Shown piece by piece: positions 22,422 through 31,675 of a DNA stretch of 64,000 nucleotides. The stretch's first letter is position 1. Every line of letters begins with the position of its first letter. The DNA comes from Pseudomonas bubulae. Its GTDB lineage: Bacteria; Pseudomonadota; Gammaproteobacteria; Pseudomonadales; Pseudomonadaceae. The notes below the pieces were generated by a model. The model had not been told where the DNA came from and did no database searches. It saw only the letters and a list, made by a program, of their open reading frames with translations. The translations under genes were made by a program, and so were the position numbers. The stretch covers positions 320,001-384,000 of the forward strand of contig NZ_CP146077.1 of NCBI RefSeq assembly GCF_037023725.1, given 5' to 3'.

Positions 22422-22464
22422 GGCTGCACGTTGCAGAGCGCCCGAGCGCTTGCAACGTGCAGCC
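22422..22464. terminator. Long stem-loop between convergent ponA and lipase genes
   Basis: A 14-bp perfect inverted repeat, GGCTGCACGTTGCA (22422-22435) and its complement (22451-22464), extended inward by AGCG/CGCT after one bulged base. It begins 8 bases past the ponA stop and ends 9 bases before the lipase stop, so it can stop or protect both transcripts. There is no T-run, so intrinsic termination is uncertain. Confidence 0.6.
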
Positions 22465-22472
22465 TGGCAGGC

Positions 22473-24503
22473 TCAAGCAAGCAGGTGATCCACAGGCACA
22501 CCCCCTGCAAACAGCTCATCGATCGGCGCCATCGCCAGTTGATCGATACGCGTGCTCTCGCTGTGAGACTCCCAGCGCTCCAGACTTTCAGCCAGCACAC
22601 CGGGCTGTTGCGCATACTGCCCATACACATCTGCCCGGGTCGGCACCCGAAACCTCAGCAGGTACAAGCGCTTGCGGGTTTTATGGACATTGCTCATTTC
22701 GCGCATGAGCAGGTTCATGGCTTCTACCTGCTCTTCAAACGTACCGCCCGCACAGGTCATTACCTCACGGTACTTAACCCGCAGTTGCTGCGCGACGTGT
22801 TCAAGCGCCTGATCCACGAACAACACCTCACGCTCGGTCACCAGTGAACACCGGGCCTGCAGCGCTTGCTGGCTGCGGCGCAAAACCGCCCAGCAACTGG
22901 GAATATAACTGTCGATCATAAACGGCTGGCCTGCATCGACCCGTGGCTTGAGCCCACCCTCTGATTCGGGTGCTGCACTTTTTTGCTCAAGTACCGCATG
23001 GCTGACGGCATGCTGGGTGATCGTCTTGCTAAGCGGATCCCACAGGACATGCGACCTCATCTCCTGAGCAAACTCCAGCGGCATAAAGTGGCGCAAGGTT
23101 CCGTGATGCTGATAAGGCTCTGCGAGCAAACGGCTCAGGCCCGCCACAAACACGCCAAAACCTGCGGGTACGTTCACGAAACTGAGTACCGTGCCTGCAC
23201 AACAGGCCGACAATGGGCGGTTCATCCAGCTGCCGGGCACCCCGGGGACAGGATCGTTATGGTTAACCATGCGCTGATGCACCAGCCCCTGTGCCGCGCG
23301 AACAAAGGTTGCGTCCGCTGCGCGAGGGGCTCCGTACGTGTAGAGCTGCACCTCACAGGCCCTCAGCTGGATCAACATTTGGGCAAGGATCAAACCGATA
23401 GCCCCGCCCTGGCTGTGTCCGCAAATCAGTACGGCTTGCCCCCAGTGGAACTTGTCCATGTACCTGTCAACAAGCTCGTAAGCCTGCCTGGCGGCGTCGT
23501 AAAAACCGCCATGTACCTGGCCCTCACCCTCTTCAAAGGGTACTTGAGGGGCCTCTGCATCCTGTGACAAATCAGACCAGGTACAGGTGCTATGAACGGC
23601 AACCAAGACAACTTTATCGTTATGGCTCACAAAAACTTGTGCACCTGCGCCTTGAGCCCCAAAACGGATATCTCCGCGATAATGCACTGAAGACGGAGTT
23701 TCCTGAGCCATTCCGCAAAGCGGGTCATTGGCCGGGTACAGCACGGGGTCGAAAGGCACAATTTCCAAACGCGCCGAATACGGCACATCTTCATATAAAG
23801 GGTAATAGGACTTTGCCTGTTCCGGGCTGGCCCGCCAGCCCATCATGCTTGCCTCCCCAAAGGGATCTTGCACACGCGACATGCGGGCCGGCCCAGCAAA
23901 TGAGCAGTTGCCCAGGGTGGCCATCAACGCCAATTGATAGAGATTGAGCGCACAAAACTGCGGGTCCGTGGACAGCAGCGGGCACAAGGCCCGCAAGGGA
24001 CGCACCTGCAGCACCGTATGACGCCCCTCTGCAATATGCACACCGAGCGGGCCACGCTCGACCGGGAACAGGCTCCCGTCCTCAGGCGGCAAATGAGAAA
24101 CATGCTCGACCAGATGCCGCACTTCAATCTGGTAATAGTCACTGTCGGGATCAATGCATGGCGGCTTGCTCTGCGGGCGCGCACCGCTCCTGTCGAGGAA
24201 GCGGGTGCGCTCCGCCCTGACCTGAAGCTCGGTGATCTTGAGAGGGTAATGCGTTCGACCCATCAACCGCGAATACAGGCCATTGCTGGCGTCATGCAAC
24301 TGCCTGAACATAAGCGCAAATGGCCCTTCAACGCCCTTGCGCACCCTGCCAACCCCCGAGGCATCCAGACGACCGCCGTGCCGTCTACCTCGCTGATCAA
24401 CCAGCTCAAAGGCCAGCCCTGCATAGGCGGTACTCACCCCCTGGTCGTCAATCAGTTGAAAGCGGGTCTGACTGTAACGGCTTTGACGAAGGCGAGTGAA
24501 CAT
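22473..24503 (-). CDS. Class 3 lipase-domain protein, possible secreted effector
   Basis: A 676-residue protein with an alpha/beta-hydrolase core of the fungal-type class 3 lipases. The nucleophile elbow is GHSQGG (Ser364); the acid is probably Asp417 in NHNDPVPGVP and the base His466/467 in YQHHG. The N-terminal 70 residues (FQLIDDQG...AGLAFELVDQRGRRHGGRLDASGVGRV) resemble the small beta-rich module ahead of toxin domains in some Pseudomonas type VI effectors. There is no Sec signal peptide or membrane helix. The C-terminal 190 residues are helical and of unknown role. It stands alone, convergent with ponA, and breaks the usual ponA-maeB neighbourhood. No immunity-like gene was seen beside it. 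Lipase activity is well supported; export and target are inference. Confidence 0.75.
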   Translation of the reverse strand: MFTRLRQSRYSQTRFQLIDDQGVSTAYAGLAFELVDQRGRRHGGRLDASGVGRVRKGVEGPFALMFRQLHDASNGLYSRLMGRTHYPLKITELQVRAERTRFLDRSGARPQSKPPCIDPDSDYYQIEVRHLVEHVSHLPPEDGSLFPVERGPLGVHIAEGRHTVLQVRPLRALCPLLSTDPQFCALNLYQLALMATLGNCSFAGPARMSRVQDPFGEASMMGWRASPEQAKSYYPLYEDVPYSARLEIVPFDPVLYPANDPLCGMAQETPSSVHYRGDIRFGAQGAGAQVFVSHNDKVVLVAVHSTCTWSDLSQDAEAPQVPFEEGEGQVHGGFYDAARQAYELVDRYMDKFHWGQAVLICGHSQGGAIGLILAQMLIQLRACEVQLYTYGAPRAADATFVRAAQGLVHQRMVNHNDPVPGVPGSWMNRPLSACCAGTVLSFVNVPAGFGVFVAGLSRLLAEPYQHHGTLRHFMPLEFAQEMRSHVLWDPLSKTITQHAVSHAVLEQKSAAPESEGGLKPRVDAGQPFMIDSYIPSCWAVLRRSQQALQARCSLVTEREVLFVDQALEHVAQQLRVKYREVMTCAGGTFEEQVEAMNLLMREMSNVHKTRKRLYLLRFRVPTRADVYGQYAQQPGVLAESLERWESHSESTRIDQLAMAPIDELFAGGVPVDHLLA

Positions 24504-24616
24504 CCGTGATTCCTATAAAACGTCCTATAAAACAGAGGGCACACTTCAGAATTCTTCAGAATTCAGAACAGGCTCCCCTCGGAACAAAGGAATGAAATTA
24601 ACGGAGGCTCGAAAAA

Positions 24617-24645
24617 ATTAATGTAAGACAATTCCTATTTTGTAG
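24617..24645 (-). promoter_or_regulatory. Candidate promoter/regulator motif ahead of the lipase gene
   Basis: Reads on the minus strand as CTACA, 13 bases, CTTACATTAAT. The same CTTACATTAAT, preceded by CTACA at 17 bases, lies in the leader region of gspC (4765-4797). TACATT could serve as a -10 box. The match may be chance; no regulator is assigned. Confidence 0.3.
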
Positions 24646-24694
24646 AAGGGTTAGGCTTATTTTGTAGATCCTTTCGTGCCCGTTTCGCAGAAAA

Positions 24695-24733
24695 CAAAAA
24701 AGCCCCGACGCTTTACAGCGCCGGGGCTTTTTT
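24695..24733 (-). terminator. Terminator of maeB
   Basis: GC-rich stem AGCCCCG...CGGGGCT with inner CGCT/AGCG pairing, flanked by six A on one side and six T on the other. It lies 17 bases past the maeB stop. Strong factor-independent terminator, shaped to work in both directions. Confidence 0.9.
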
Positions 24734-24749
24734 ATGACGCTACACAGCC

Positions 24750-26018
24750 TTAGCCGTTGAAGACGTCATCCACGCTTTTGAGCGGGTAGTTTTTCGGGTA
24801 TGGCAGGGTTGCAACACCGGTCTCGATGGCAGCCTTGGCCACTGCATCGGAGATCAGAGTGATCAGGCGTGCATCCATTGGTTTCGGGATGATGTATTCA
24901 CGACCGAATTCCAGCTTGATACCGCCGTAAGCGTCACACACTTCTTGTGGCACTGGCAGTTTGGCCAGTTCACGCAATGCGTTGGCTGCAGCGATTTTCA
25001 TTTCTTCGTTGATGCGCTTGGCGCGAACGTCCAGGGCACCACGGAAGATGAAAGGGAAGCCCAGCACGTTATTGACCTGGTTCGGGTAGTCCGAACGGCC
25101 AGTGGCCATGATCACGTCGTTACGGGTGGCGTGAGCCAGCTCCGGGGAGATTTCCGGATCCGGGTTCGAGCACGCGAACACGATCGGGTTAGGCGCCATG
25201 CGCAGCAAGTCTTCAGCGCTCAGCAGGTTCGGACCCGACAGGCCAACGAACACGTCTGCGCCGTCCATGGCATCAGCCAGGGTGCGCTTCTCGGTAGCAT
25301 GGGCGAATGCCGACTTGTACTGGTTCAGGTCGTCACGGCCGGAGTGGATCACACCGGTACGGTCGATCATGTAGATGTTTTCGATGGTTGCGCCCATGCT
25401 CACCAGCAATTTCATGCAGGAGATGGCAGCAGCACCGGCGCCCAGGCAAACGATCTTGGCTTGCGCCAGGGTTTTGCCAGCGATTTCCAGGGCGTTGATC
25501 ATGCCGGCCGCGGTCACGATAGCGGTGCCGTGCTGGTCATCATGGAATACAGGGATATCGCACTGCTCGATCAGAGCACGTTCGATCTCAAAGCACTCAG
25601 GTGCCTTGATGTCTTCGAGGTTGATGCCGCCGAAGGTGATGGAGATGCGTTTTACGGTGTCGATGAAAGCCTGTGGGCTCTCGGAATCAACTTCGATGTC
25701 GAAAACATCGATACCGGCAAAGCGCTTGAACAACACGCCTTTGCCTTCCATAACAGGTTTGGAGGCCAATGGGCCGAGATTACCCAGGCCCAGGATAGCG
25801 GTGCCATCAGAGATCACGGCTACCAGGTTGCCCTTGCCGGTGTACTTGTAGGCCAGTTCAGGGTCGCGGGCGATTTCGCGCACTGGTTCGGCTACACCCG
25901 GGCTGTATGCCAGCGCTAGATCGCGGGCAGTAGCGGTAGGTTTGGTAAGCTCGACACTCAGTTTGCCTGGACGTGGCTGGGCATGGTATTCGAGAGCGGC
26001 AGTTTTCAAATCAGACAT
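24750..26018 (-). CDS. maeB: Malic enzyme (oxaloacetate-decarboxylating, short form)
   Basis: Oxidatively decarboxylates malate to pyruvate. The ATG giving MSDLKTAALEYHAQPRPGKL is the conserved start. The 422-residue protein has the malic domain with YSPGVAEPV, YKYTGKGNLVAVISDGTAILGLG and the metal-binding HDDQHGTA segment. A Rossmann domain follows (GAGAAAISCMKLL) with ACSNPDPEI. It lacks the C-terminal phosphotransacetylase-like domain of the long E. coli MaeB, so it is the short type common in Pseudomonas; NAD versus NADP preference cannot be settled by eye. Confidence 0.93.
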   Translation of the reverse strand: MSDLKTAALEYHAQPRPGKLSVELTKPTATARDLALAYSPGVAEPVREIARDPELAYKYTGKGNLVAVISDGTAILGLGNLGPLASKPVMEGKGVLFKRFAGIDVFDIEVDSESPQAFIDTVKRISITFGGINLEDIKAPECFEIERALIEQCDIPVFHDDQHGTAIVTAAGMINALEIAGKTLAQAKIVCLGAGAAAISCMKLLVSMGATIENIYMIDRTGVIHSGRDDLNQYKSAFAHATEKRTLADAMDGADVFVGLSGPNLLSAEDLLRMAPNPIVFACSNPDPEISPELAHATRNDVIMATGRSDYPNQVNNVLGFPFIFRGALDVRAKRINEEMKIAAANALRELAKLPVPQEVCDAYGGIKLEFGREYIIPKPMDARLITLISDAVAKAAIETGVATLPYPKNYPLKSVDDVFNG

Positions 26019-26200
26019 GTGGGCATTCCGCTTTTTTTGCTGTTGGACAGACGAATCGCCGAGCATACGCGTGTCGCAAAGTCCCGACAAGACTGACCAG
26101 TCAGCAGTGTCAAGGCCTTTACCTTACGACTTTGGCCCAAGAGCCGCGCCCCACAAGGGCTGGAGTGTCCACAATCTGTATTTAAAATTGTCTACAATTT

Positions 26201-27028
26201 TTAGCGAGCAATGACTTTAAGCATTCCCGGATGAGTTAAAGGCAACATCCAGCGTGCCTGCCCGGCCTTCACGCCTGCACGCTGCGAACGATCCAGAACC
26301 CAACCTCTGGCCTCGACTTGCGCACCTTGCAACCTGGCCAGTTGCTTTTGATCGAAAGTGGGCAATTGCCTGAGCGCAATGTTCAACACCAGGCCGCCTT
26401 GCAGGTCGATCCAGAGCCCGCCCTGATTGCGCCGGACCTGACTGACCGTGCCACTCACCAGGGCGAAACCCGAGCGACGGATTTGTTGCGGCGCCAGCAC
26501 CGGCGACTGCCGCCAAAGGCCCAGACGAGCCTTGCGCGCACTGCGCTCGGCGGCTTGCTGACAGTCAAGCAGCGCCACATTCGGCGCGATAGCCACCTGA
26601 AATCCCAGGCCGTCAGCCAGCAATCGGGCTTCAAGGTTGCTGCCATCGGCACCAAATACATGGGCCAGGGTGCGACCATAACGATCCCGGGCCTGTTTAC
26701 CTGCCAGCAACCCGACACGGCCATCGCTTTGCGCCACCAGCGTTTGCAGGCGCTTGCGCGCCGCCTCGGCAAAGGGCTCGGCGGGCCGGCCTTTTTTGCC
26801 CGTCTCCGGGGCATTGAGGCCGATCATGCGCACGCTGCGGCCATCCTTGAGACGCAGGGTGTCGCCATCGGTCACCCGCTCCACCGTGGCGTAGGCCACA
26901 GCCCCTGGCGCCGGGCACAACGGCGCGGCCGAAACACTGGCCAGCCAAATCGCAGGCACAAAAAAGGCGCCCGCAAGGGACGCCTTTTTCAATAACCTGG
27001 CCAGACCCAAAAGCCTGCCCATGGTCAT
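26201..27028 (-). CDS. Thermonuclease-family (SNase-like) secreted nuclease
   Basis: A 275-residue protein with an N-terminal signal peptide (hydrophobic 12-34, ending SVSAA). It has a staphylococcal-nuclease OB fold: VERVTDGDTLRLKDGRSVRMIGLNAPE holds the catalytic Asp and Arg, followed by RDRYGRTLAHVF with the second Arg and LLADGLGFQ. A C-terminal extension (about 180-275) has unknown function. It starts 5 bases after rpmE, so the two are co-transcribed. The same gene follows rpmE in P. aeruginosa. An alternative ATG lies two codons in. Confidence 0.85.
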   Translation of the reverse strand: MTMGRLLGLARLLKKASLAGAFFVPAIWLASVSAAPLCPAPGAVAYATVERVTDGDTLRLKDGRSVRMIGLNAPETGKKGRPAEPFAEAARKRLQTLVAQSDGRVGLLAGKQARDRYGRTLAHVFGADGSNLEARLLADGLGFQVAIAPNVALLDCQQAAERSARKARLGLWRQSPVLAPQQIRRSGFALVSGTVSQVRRNQGGLWIDLQGGLVLNIALRQLPTFDQKQLARLQGAQVEARGWVLDRSQRAGVKAGQARWMLPLTHPGMLKVIAR

Positions 27029-27033
27029 GCGCC

Positions 27034-27261
27034 TTACTCGGCGGCTTTTTTCGTAGCGCCGAAAGCACCGAAACGAGTTTTGAAGCGATCAACACGACCG
27101 CCAACGTCCAGAGTTTTCTGCTTACCGGTGTAGAACGGGTGGCACTCGTTGCATACGTCGGTGCCCAGTGGCTTGCACAGGTTCGAACGAGTTTCGAACT
27201 TGTTGCCGCAGCTGCAAGTTACCAGGATTGTTTCGTACGCTGGATGGATATCGGCTTTCAT
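27034..27261 (-). CDS. rpmE: 50S ribosomal protein L31 (zinc-binding type)
   Basis: Ribosomal large-subunit protein. The ATG giving [10 protein letters not shown] is the conserved start; the upstream extension is non-coding and overlaps the promoter side. The 75-residue protein has the four cysteines of the zinc-binding (C+) form: CSCGNKF (Cys16, Cys18) and [13 protein letters not shown] (Cys37, Cys40). The C-terminal tail is basic. First gene of a two-gene unit with the nuclease. Confidence 0.97.
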   Translation of the reverse strand: MKADIHPAYETILVTCSCGNKFETRSNLCKPLGTDVCNECHPFYTGKQKTLDVGGRVDRFKTRFGAFGATKKAAE

Positions 27262-27329
27262 GGGGTATTCCTCTAGCGTGCCGCCACTCAACACCATTGT
27301 TGAATACCGCACGTAAAATTAGGGCGCCG

Positions 27330-27357
27330 ATAATACCAGACCTTTGCATTGACGCAA
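27330..27357 (-). promoter_or_regulatory. Sigma-70 promoter of rpmE
   Basis: On the minus strand TTGCGT, 16 bases, TATTAT, about 70 bases upstream of the rpmE ATG. Both boxes are close to consensus. Expected for a ribosomal protein gene. Confidence 0.65.
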
Positions 27358-27475
27358 GCGGCAAAGCATGATCCGCCTGCAAGTTTCACAGTTCATTGAC
27401 CTGCCTTTTAGTCCCGCGCGGCGTTGTCTGCTAGGCTCCGGGCCATCTTTGCCGTTCATCACTTGAGAGCCCCGC

Positions 27476-29695
27476 GTGCCCGACGCCATTTTGCGCCTTG
27501 CCCTGCCTTCCCCCTTGCGCCGCCTGTTTGATTACCGGGCGCCTGCTGGCGTGCTGCGCAGTCAATTACAGCCCGGCATGCGCCTGCGGGTACCGTTCGG
27601 ACGACGGGAGATGATTGGCATACTGGTCGAGGTGGTCGACCACAGCGAAGTACCAGCCGAAAAGCTCAAGCCCGCCATCGCCCTGCTCGACGCCACGCCG
27701 CCGCTGCCCGCCTCTTTATTCAAGCTGTGCCTGTGGACGTCGCAGTACTACCAGCACAGCCTGGGCGACACCCTGAGCTGGGCGTTGCCAGTATTGCTGC
27801 GCCAGGGTGAGCTGGCCGAAACGCGCCAGGAACGATTCTGGCAGATTGCCCCGGGCGCCCGGCTTGACGACCCCCGTGTTGCCCGCGCTCCACGCCAGCG
27901 TGAAGCACTGGCCACCCTCGCCCAGCACCCCCACGGCGTGGCGCATCAACTGTTAAGCAAGTTGATGCTGAGCAAGGACAGCCTCGACCTGCTGCTGGCC
28001 AAGGAGCTGGTCACTGTCGAGATCCGCCGCCATGCACCCAGTGAGCGCCATGAACATTGGCTGGCTCAGCCCGAGTTGCCGCTCAACGACGAGCAACGCG
28101 CTGCCTACGAAGCGATTCGCGCAGGTTTCGACCACTTCCATGCCTTCCTGCTGGCCGGGGTCACTGGCAGCGGCAAGACCGAAGTGTATTTGCAATTGAT
28201 CCGTGAAACCCTCCAGGCCGGCAAGCAGGCGCTGGTGCTGATCCCGGAAATCAACCTGGGTCCGCAAACCCTGGCCCGCTTCGAACAACGCTTCAATGCC
28301 CGTATTGCGCTGGTGCATTCTGCGGTCAATGACCGCGAGCGCCTGGAAAGCTGGCTGGCAGCCCGTGATGGCGAAGCCGACATTATTATTGGCACGCGTT
28401 CAGCGCTGTTCACCCCGATGAAAAACCCGGGGCTGATCATTATCGACGAAGAGCACGACGGCTCTTATAAACAGCAGGAAGGTTTGCGCTACCACGCCCG
28501 CGACCTGGCACTGGTGCGTGCCCGGCAGGAAAACATCCCCATCGTACTCGGCTCCGCAACGCCATCACTGGAAAGCCTGCACAACGCCTACACCGGCCGT
28601 TACGGCTTGCTGCGCCTGAACGAACGTGCTGGCGGGGCCAAACAGCCTCGTTTTCTGCGCCTGGATGTGAAAAGCCGTCCCCTGGACAGCGGCATTTCCG
28701 GGCCGATGCAACAGGCCATCGGCCAAACCCTCGCTGCAGGCCAGCAAGTACTGGTGTTTTTGAACCGTCGAGGCTTCGCGCCGACATTGCTGTGCCATGA
28801 CTGTGGCTGGATGTCTGAATGCCAGCGCTGCGATGCGCGCATGACCGTTCATCAGCGCTCTGGCGAGCTACGCTGCCATCACTGCGGCTACGTCGAGCGC
28901 GTTCCGCGCAACTGCCCGCAATGCGGCAAAGTCGACCTGCGGCCTGTAGGTGCCGGGACTGAGCGCGCCGAAGAGCGGCTGGGGATTTTGTTCCCCGACT
29001 ACCCGGTACTGCGGGTAGATCGAGACAGCACCTCGCGCAAGGACGCGATGAACCAACTGTTTGCCACGATCCAGAAGGGCCAGCCGTGCATACTGATCGG
29101 CACACAAATGCTCGCCAAAGGCCATCACTTCCCCCGGGTGACGCTGGTATCGATCCTGGATGCCGATGGCGGCCTGTTCTCCGGCGACTTCCGCGCCAGC
29201 GAGCGCATGGCCCAGCTGATCGTTCAGGTCGCGGGCCGGGCCGGCCGGGCTGAAGAGCCGGGCAAGGTGATTATCCAGACCCATCTGGCCGACCACCCGC
29301 TGCTGATCCAACTGACCGAGCAGGGTTACTTCGCCTTCGCCGAACAGGCCCTGAGCGAACGCCGGGCGGCAGGACTGCCGCCTTTCGCCCATCTGGCGCT
29401 GCTGCGCGCAGAAGCCCACAAACCGGGACAAGCCGAAGGTTTTCTGGATGAAGCCTGCAGCGAGGCTGAACGCCTGCTGGGTGAGCTGAACCTGGGGGGT
29501 ATCGAGTTGCTCGGCCCCGTGCCTGCGCCAATGGAGCGCAGGGCCGGACGCTATCGTGCTCAACTACTATTACAGGCCAATGCCCGTGCACCGCTGCATC
29601 GTTTACTGAGCCAATGGCTGCTGGTCCTTGAGCAAATGCCCAGCGGTCGTCAGGTGCGCTGGTCGCTGGACGTGGACCCGGTAGACCTTTATTGA
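27476..29695 (+). CDS. priA: Primosomal replication restart helicase PriA
   Basis: 3'-5' DNA helicase that reloads the replisome at stalled forks. The 739-residue protein starts at GTG. It has an N-terminal DNA-binding domain, then Walker A GVTGSGKTEVYL (about 225-236) and the Walker B/DEEH box IIIDEEHDGSYKQ. The zinc-binding cysteines lie in CHDCGWMSECQRCDARM and LRCHHCGYVERVPRNCPQCG. Helicase motif VAGRAGRAEEPG is present. Transcribed divergently from rpmE. Confidence 0.97.
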   Translation: MPDAILRLALPSPLRRLFDYRAPAGVLRSQLQPGMRLRVPFGRREMIGILVEVVDHSEVPAEKLKPAIALLDATPPLPASLFKLCLWTSQYYQHSLGDTLSWALPVLLRQGELAETRQERFWQIAPGARLDDPRVARAPRQREALATLAQHPHGVAHQLLSKLMLSKDSLDLLLAKELVTVEIRRHAPSERHEHWLAQPELPLNDEQRAAYEAIRAGFDHFHAFLLAGVTGSGKTEVYLQLIRETLQAGKQALVLIPEINLGPQTLARFEQRFNARIALVHSAVNDRERLESWLAARDGEADIIIGTRSALFTPMKNPGLIIIDEEHDGSYKQQEGLRYHARDLALVRARQENIPIVLGSATPSLESLHNAYTGRYGLLRLNERAGGAKQPRFLRLDVKSRPLDSGISGPMQQAIGQTLAAGQQVLVFLNRRGFAPTLLCHDCGWMSECQRCDARMTVHQRSGELRCHHCGYVERVPRNCPQCGKVDLRPVGAGTERAEERLGILFPDYPVLRVDRDSTSRKDAMNQLFATIQKGQPCILIGTQMLAKGHHFPRVTLVSILDADGGLFSGDFRASERMAQLIVQVAGRAGRAEEPGKVIIQTHLADHPLLIQLTEQGYFAFAEQALSERRAAGLPPFAHLALLRAEAHKPGQAEGFLDEACSEAERLLGELNLGGIELLGPVPAPMERRAGRYRAQLLLQANARAPLHRLLSQWLLVLEQMPSGRQVRWSLDVDPVDLY

Positions 29696-29711
29696 GTCAC
29701 CTCATGACCCC

Positions 29712-29799
29712 CGTGGGAGCGGGCTTGCTCGCGATGCAGACGACGCGGTACAACTTGAAAACCGCAGCGATGCCATCGCGAGCAAGCTCGCGCCCACCG
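29712..29799. repeat. REP doublet (REPIN), GTGGGAGC family
   Basis: Left arm CGTGGGAGCGGGCTTGCTCG... (29712-29735) and inverted right arm ATCGCGAGCAAGCTCGCGCC... (29775-29799), spacer about 39 bases, 16 bases after the priA stop. The right arm has two changes from the family consensus. Confidence 0.88.
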
Positions 29800-29937
29800 T
29801 TTTGAAGTAATAACCGAACACCGCAGATCCATAACCCGCCTGCTAAGGTTGGCAAGGCCGACCTTGCAACGGATAATACCCAGTTTTTCCACCTGCGCAC
29901 TGAAGCGCTACCGCGCTTGCGGTCGAAAGAGAAGACC

Positions 29938-31674
29938 ATGAAAGACACCATTCGCCAGCTTATTCAACAAGCCCTAGCTCAACTCGTCACAGAAGGTGTG
30001 TTGCCTGAAGGCCTGACGCCAGCGATTCAGGTGGAAAACGCCCGTGACAAAACCCACGGCGACTTCGCCAGCAACATCGCCATGATGCTGGCCAAGCCTG
30101 CGGGTATGAAACCCCGTGATCTGGCTGAAAAAATCATCGCGGCACTGCCCGCCGATGAGCAGATCAGCAAAACCGAAATCGCCGGCCCTGGCTTCCTGAA
30201 TTTCTTCCAGAACACCCAGGCCCTGGCTTCGCGCCTCGACGCGGCCCTGGCTGACGAGAAAATCGGTGTACGCAAGGCCACCCCGGCCATGCGTACCGTG
30301 ATCGACATGTCCGCGCCCAACCTGGCCAAAGAGATGCATGTGGGCCACTTGCGCTCCACCATCATTGGCGATGGCGTGGCCCGTGTACTGGAATTCCTCG
30401 GCGACGAGGTGATTCGCCAAAACCACGTAGGCGACTGGGGCACCCAGTTCGGCATGCTGATGGCCTATCTGGAAGAAAACCCGATCACCAGCGACGAGCT
30501 GTCCGATCTGGAAAACTTCTACCGCGCCGCGAAAAAACGCTTTGACGAGTCCCCGGAGTTCGCCGACCGTGCCCGTAGCCTGGTGGTCAAGCTGCAAGCC
30601 GGTGACCCGGACTGCCTGGCGCTGTGGACCAAGTTCAAAGACATCTCACTGTCGCACTGCCAGAAAATCTACGAGCAGTTGAACGTTAAACTGACCATGG
30701 CTGACGTAATGGGCGAAAGCGCCTACAACGACGACCTGATCAACGTGGTCAACGACCTCAAGGCCAAGGGCATGCTGGTCGAGAGCAACGGCGCCCAGTG
30801 CGTGTTCCTCGACGAGTTCAAGAATGCCGAAGGCGAGCCGCTGCCCGTCATCATCGTCAAGGCCGACGGCGGCTATCTATACGCCACCACTGACTTGGCA
30901 GCCATTCGCTATCGCAGCGGCGTATTGAAAGCCGATCGCGCCCTGTACTTCGTCGATCAGCGCCAGGCCCTGCACTTCCAGCAGGTGTTTGCGGTTGCGC
31001 GCAAGGCCGGTTTCATCACCCATCCGATGGAAATGGAACACATGGGCTTCGGCACCATGAACGGCGCCGATGGCCGTCCATTCAAGACCCGTGATGGCGG
31101 TACGGTTAAACTCATTGACCTGCTCAACGAAGCCAAAGAACGTGCCTACACGTTGGTTAAAGAGAAAAACCCGGAGTTGCCTGAAGACGAACTGCGTGCC
31201 ATCGCCAAAGTTGTCGGCATTGGCGCGGTGAAATACGCCGACCTGTCCAAGCACCGCACCAGCGACTACAGCTTCAACTTCGACTTGATGCTGAACTTTG
31301 AAGGCAATACCGCACCTTACCTGCTGTACGCCTACACCCGCGTTGCGGGCGTGTTCCGCAAACTGGGCAAGGGCTTTGAAGAAGTGCAGGGCCAGATCGT
31401 GCTTGAAGCCCCGCAAGAACAGGAACTGGCTGCCAAGCTGGCGCAGTTCGGCGAGGTGCTGAACAACGTGGCCGAAAAAGGCACGCCTCATACCCTCTGT
31501 ACTTACCTGTACGAAGTGGCCGGCCTGTTCTCCAGCTTTTACGAGAACTGCCCGATCCTGAGCGCCGAAGACGAAGCACAGAAACAGAGTCGCTTGCGTC
31601 TGGCGGCACTGGCAGGCCGTACCCTCAAGCAAGGCCTGGAACTGCTGGGTCTGGAAACCCTGGAGCGCATGTAA
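29938..31674 (+). CDS. argS: Arginyl-tRNA synthetase
   Basis: Charges tRNA-Arg. The ATG giving [13 protein letters not shown] is preceded by AAAGAGAAG; a frame extending upstream lacks similarity. The 578-residue protein has the N-terminal Add-1 domain and the HIGH motif as [16 protein letters not shown] (about 122-137). A degenerate KMSK-region ([13 protein letters not shown]) and a C-terminal anticodon-binding helical domain with SEDEAQ-type ending follow. The stop overlaps closely with the next gene, which starts one base later. Confidence 0.97.
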   Translation: MKDTIRQLIQQALAQLVTEGVLPEGLTPAIQVENARDKTHGDFASNIAMMLAKPAGMKPRDLAEKIIAALPADEQISKTEIAGPGFLNFFQNTQALASRLDAALADEKIGVRKATPAMRTVIDMSAPNLAKEMHVGHLRSTIIGDGVARVLEFLGDEVIRQNHVGDWGTQFGMLMAYLEENPITSDELSDLENFYRAAKKRFDESPEFADRARSLVVKLQAGDPDCLALWTKFKDISLSHCQKIYEQLNVKLTMADVMGESAYNDDLINVVNDLKAKGMLVESNGAQCVFLDEFKNAEGEPLPVIIVKADGGYLYATTDLAAIRYRSGVLKADRALYFVDQRQALHFQQVFAVARKAGFITHPMEMEHMGFGTMNGADGRPFKTRDGGTVKLIDLLNEAKERAYTLVKEKNPELPEDELRAIAKVVGIGAVKYADLSKHRTSDYSFNFDLMLNFEGNTAPYLLYAYTRVAGVFRKLGKGFEEVQGQIVLEAPQEQELAAKLAQFGEVLNNVAEKGTPHTLCTYLYEVAGLFSSFYENCPILSAEDEAQKQSRLRLAALAGRTLKQGLELLGLETLERM

Positions 31675-31675
31675 G

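Noticed and set aside
24723..24733. Possible small RNA gene ending at the hairpin near 24700-24733
   Set aside because: The hairpin lies 17 bases past the maeB stop and is fully explained as its terminator; no promoter faces it from the left.
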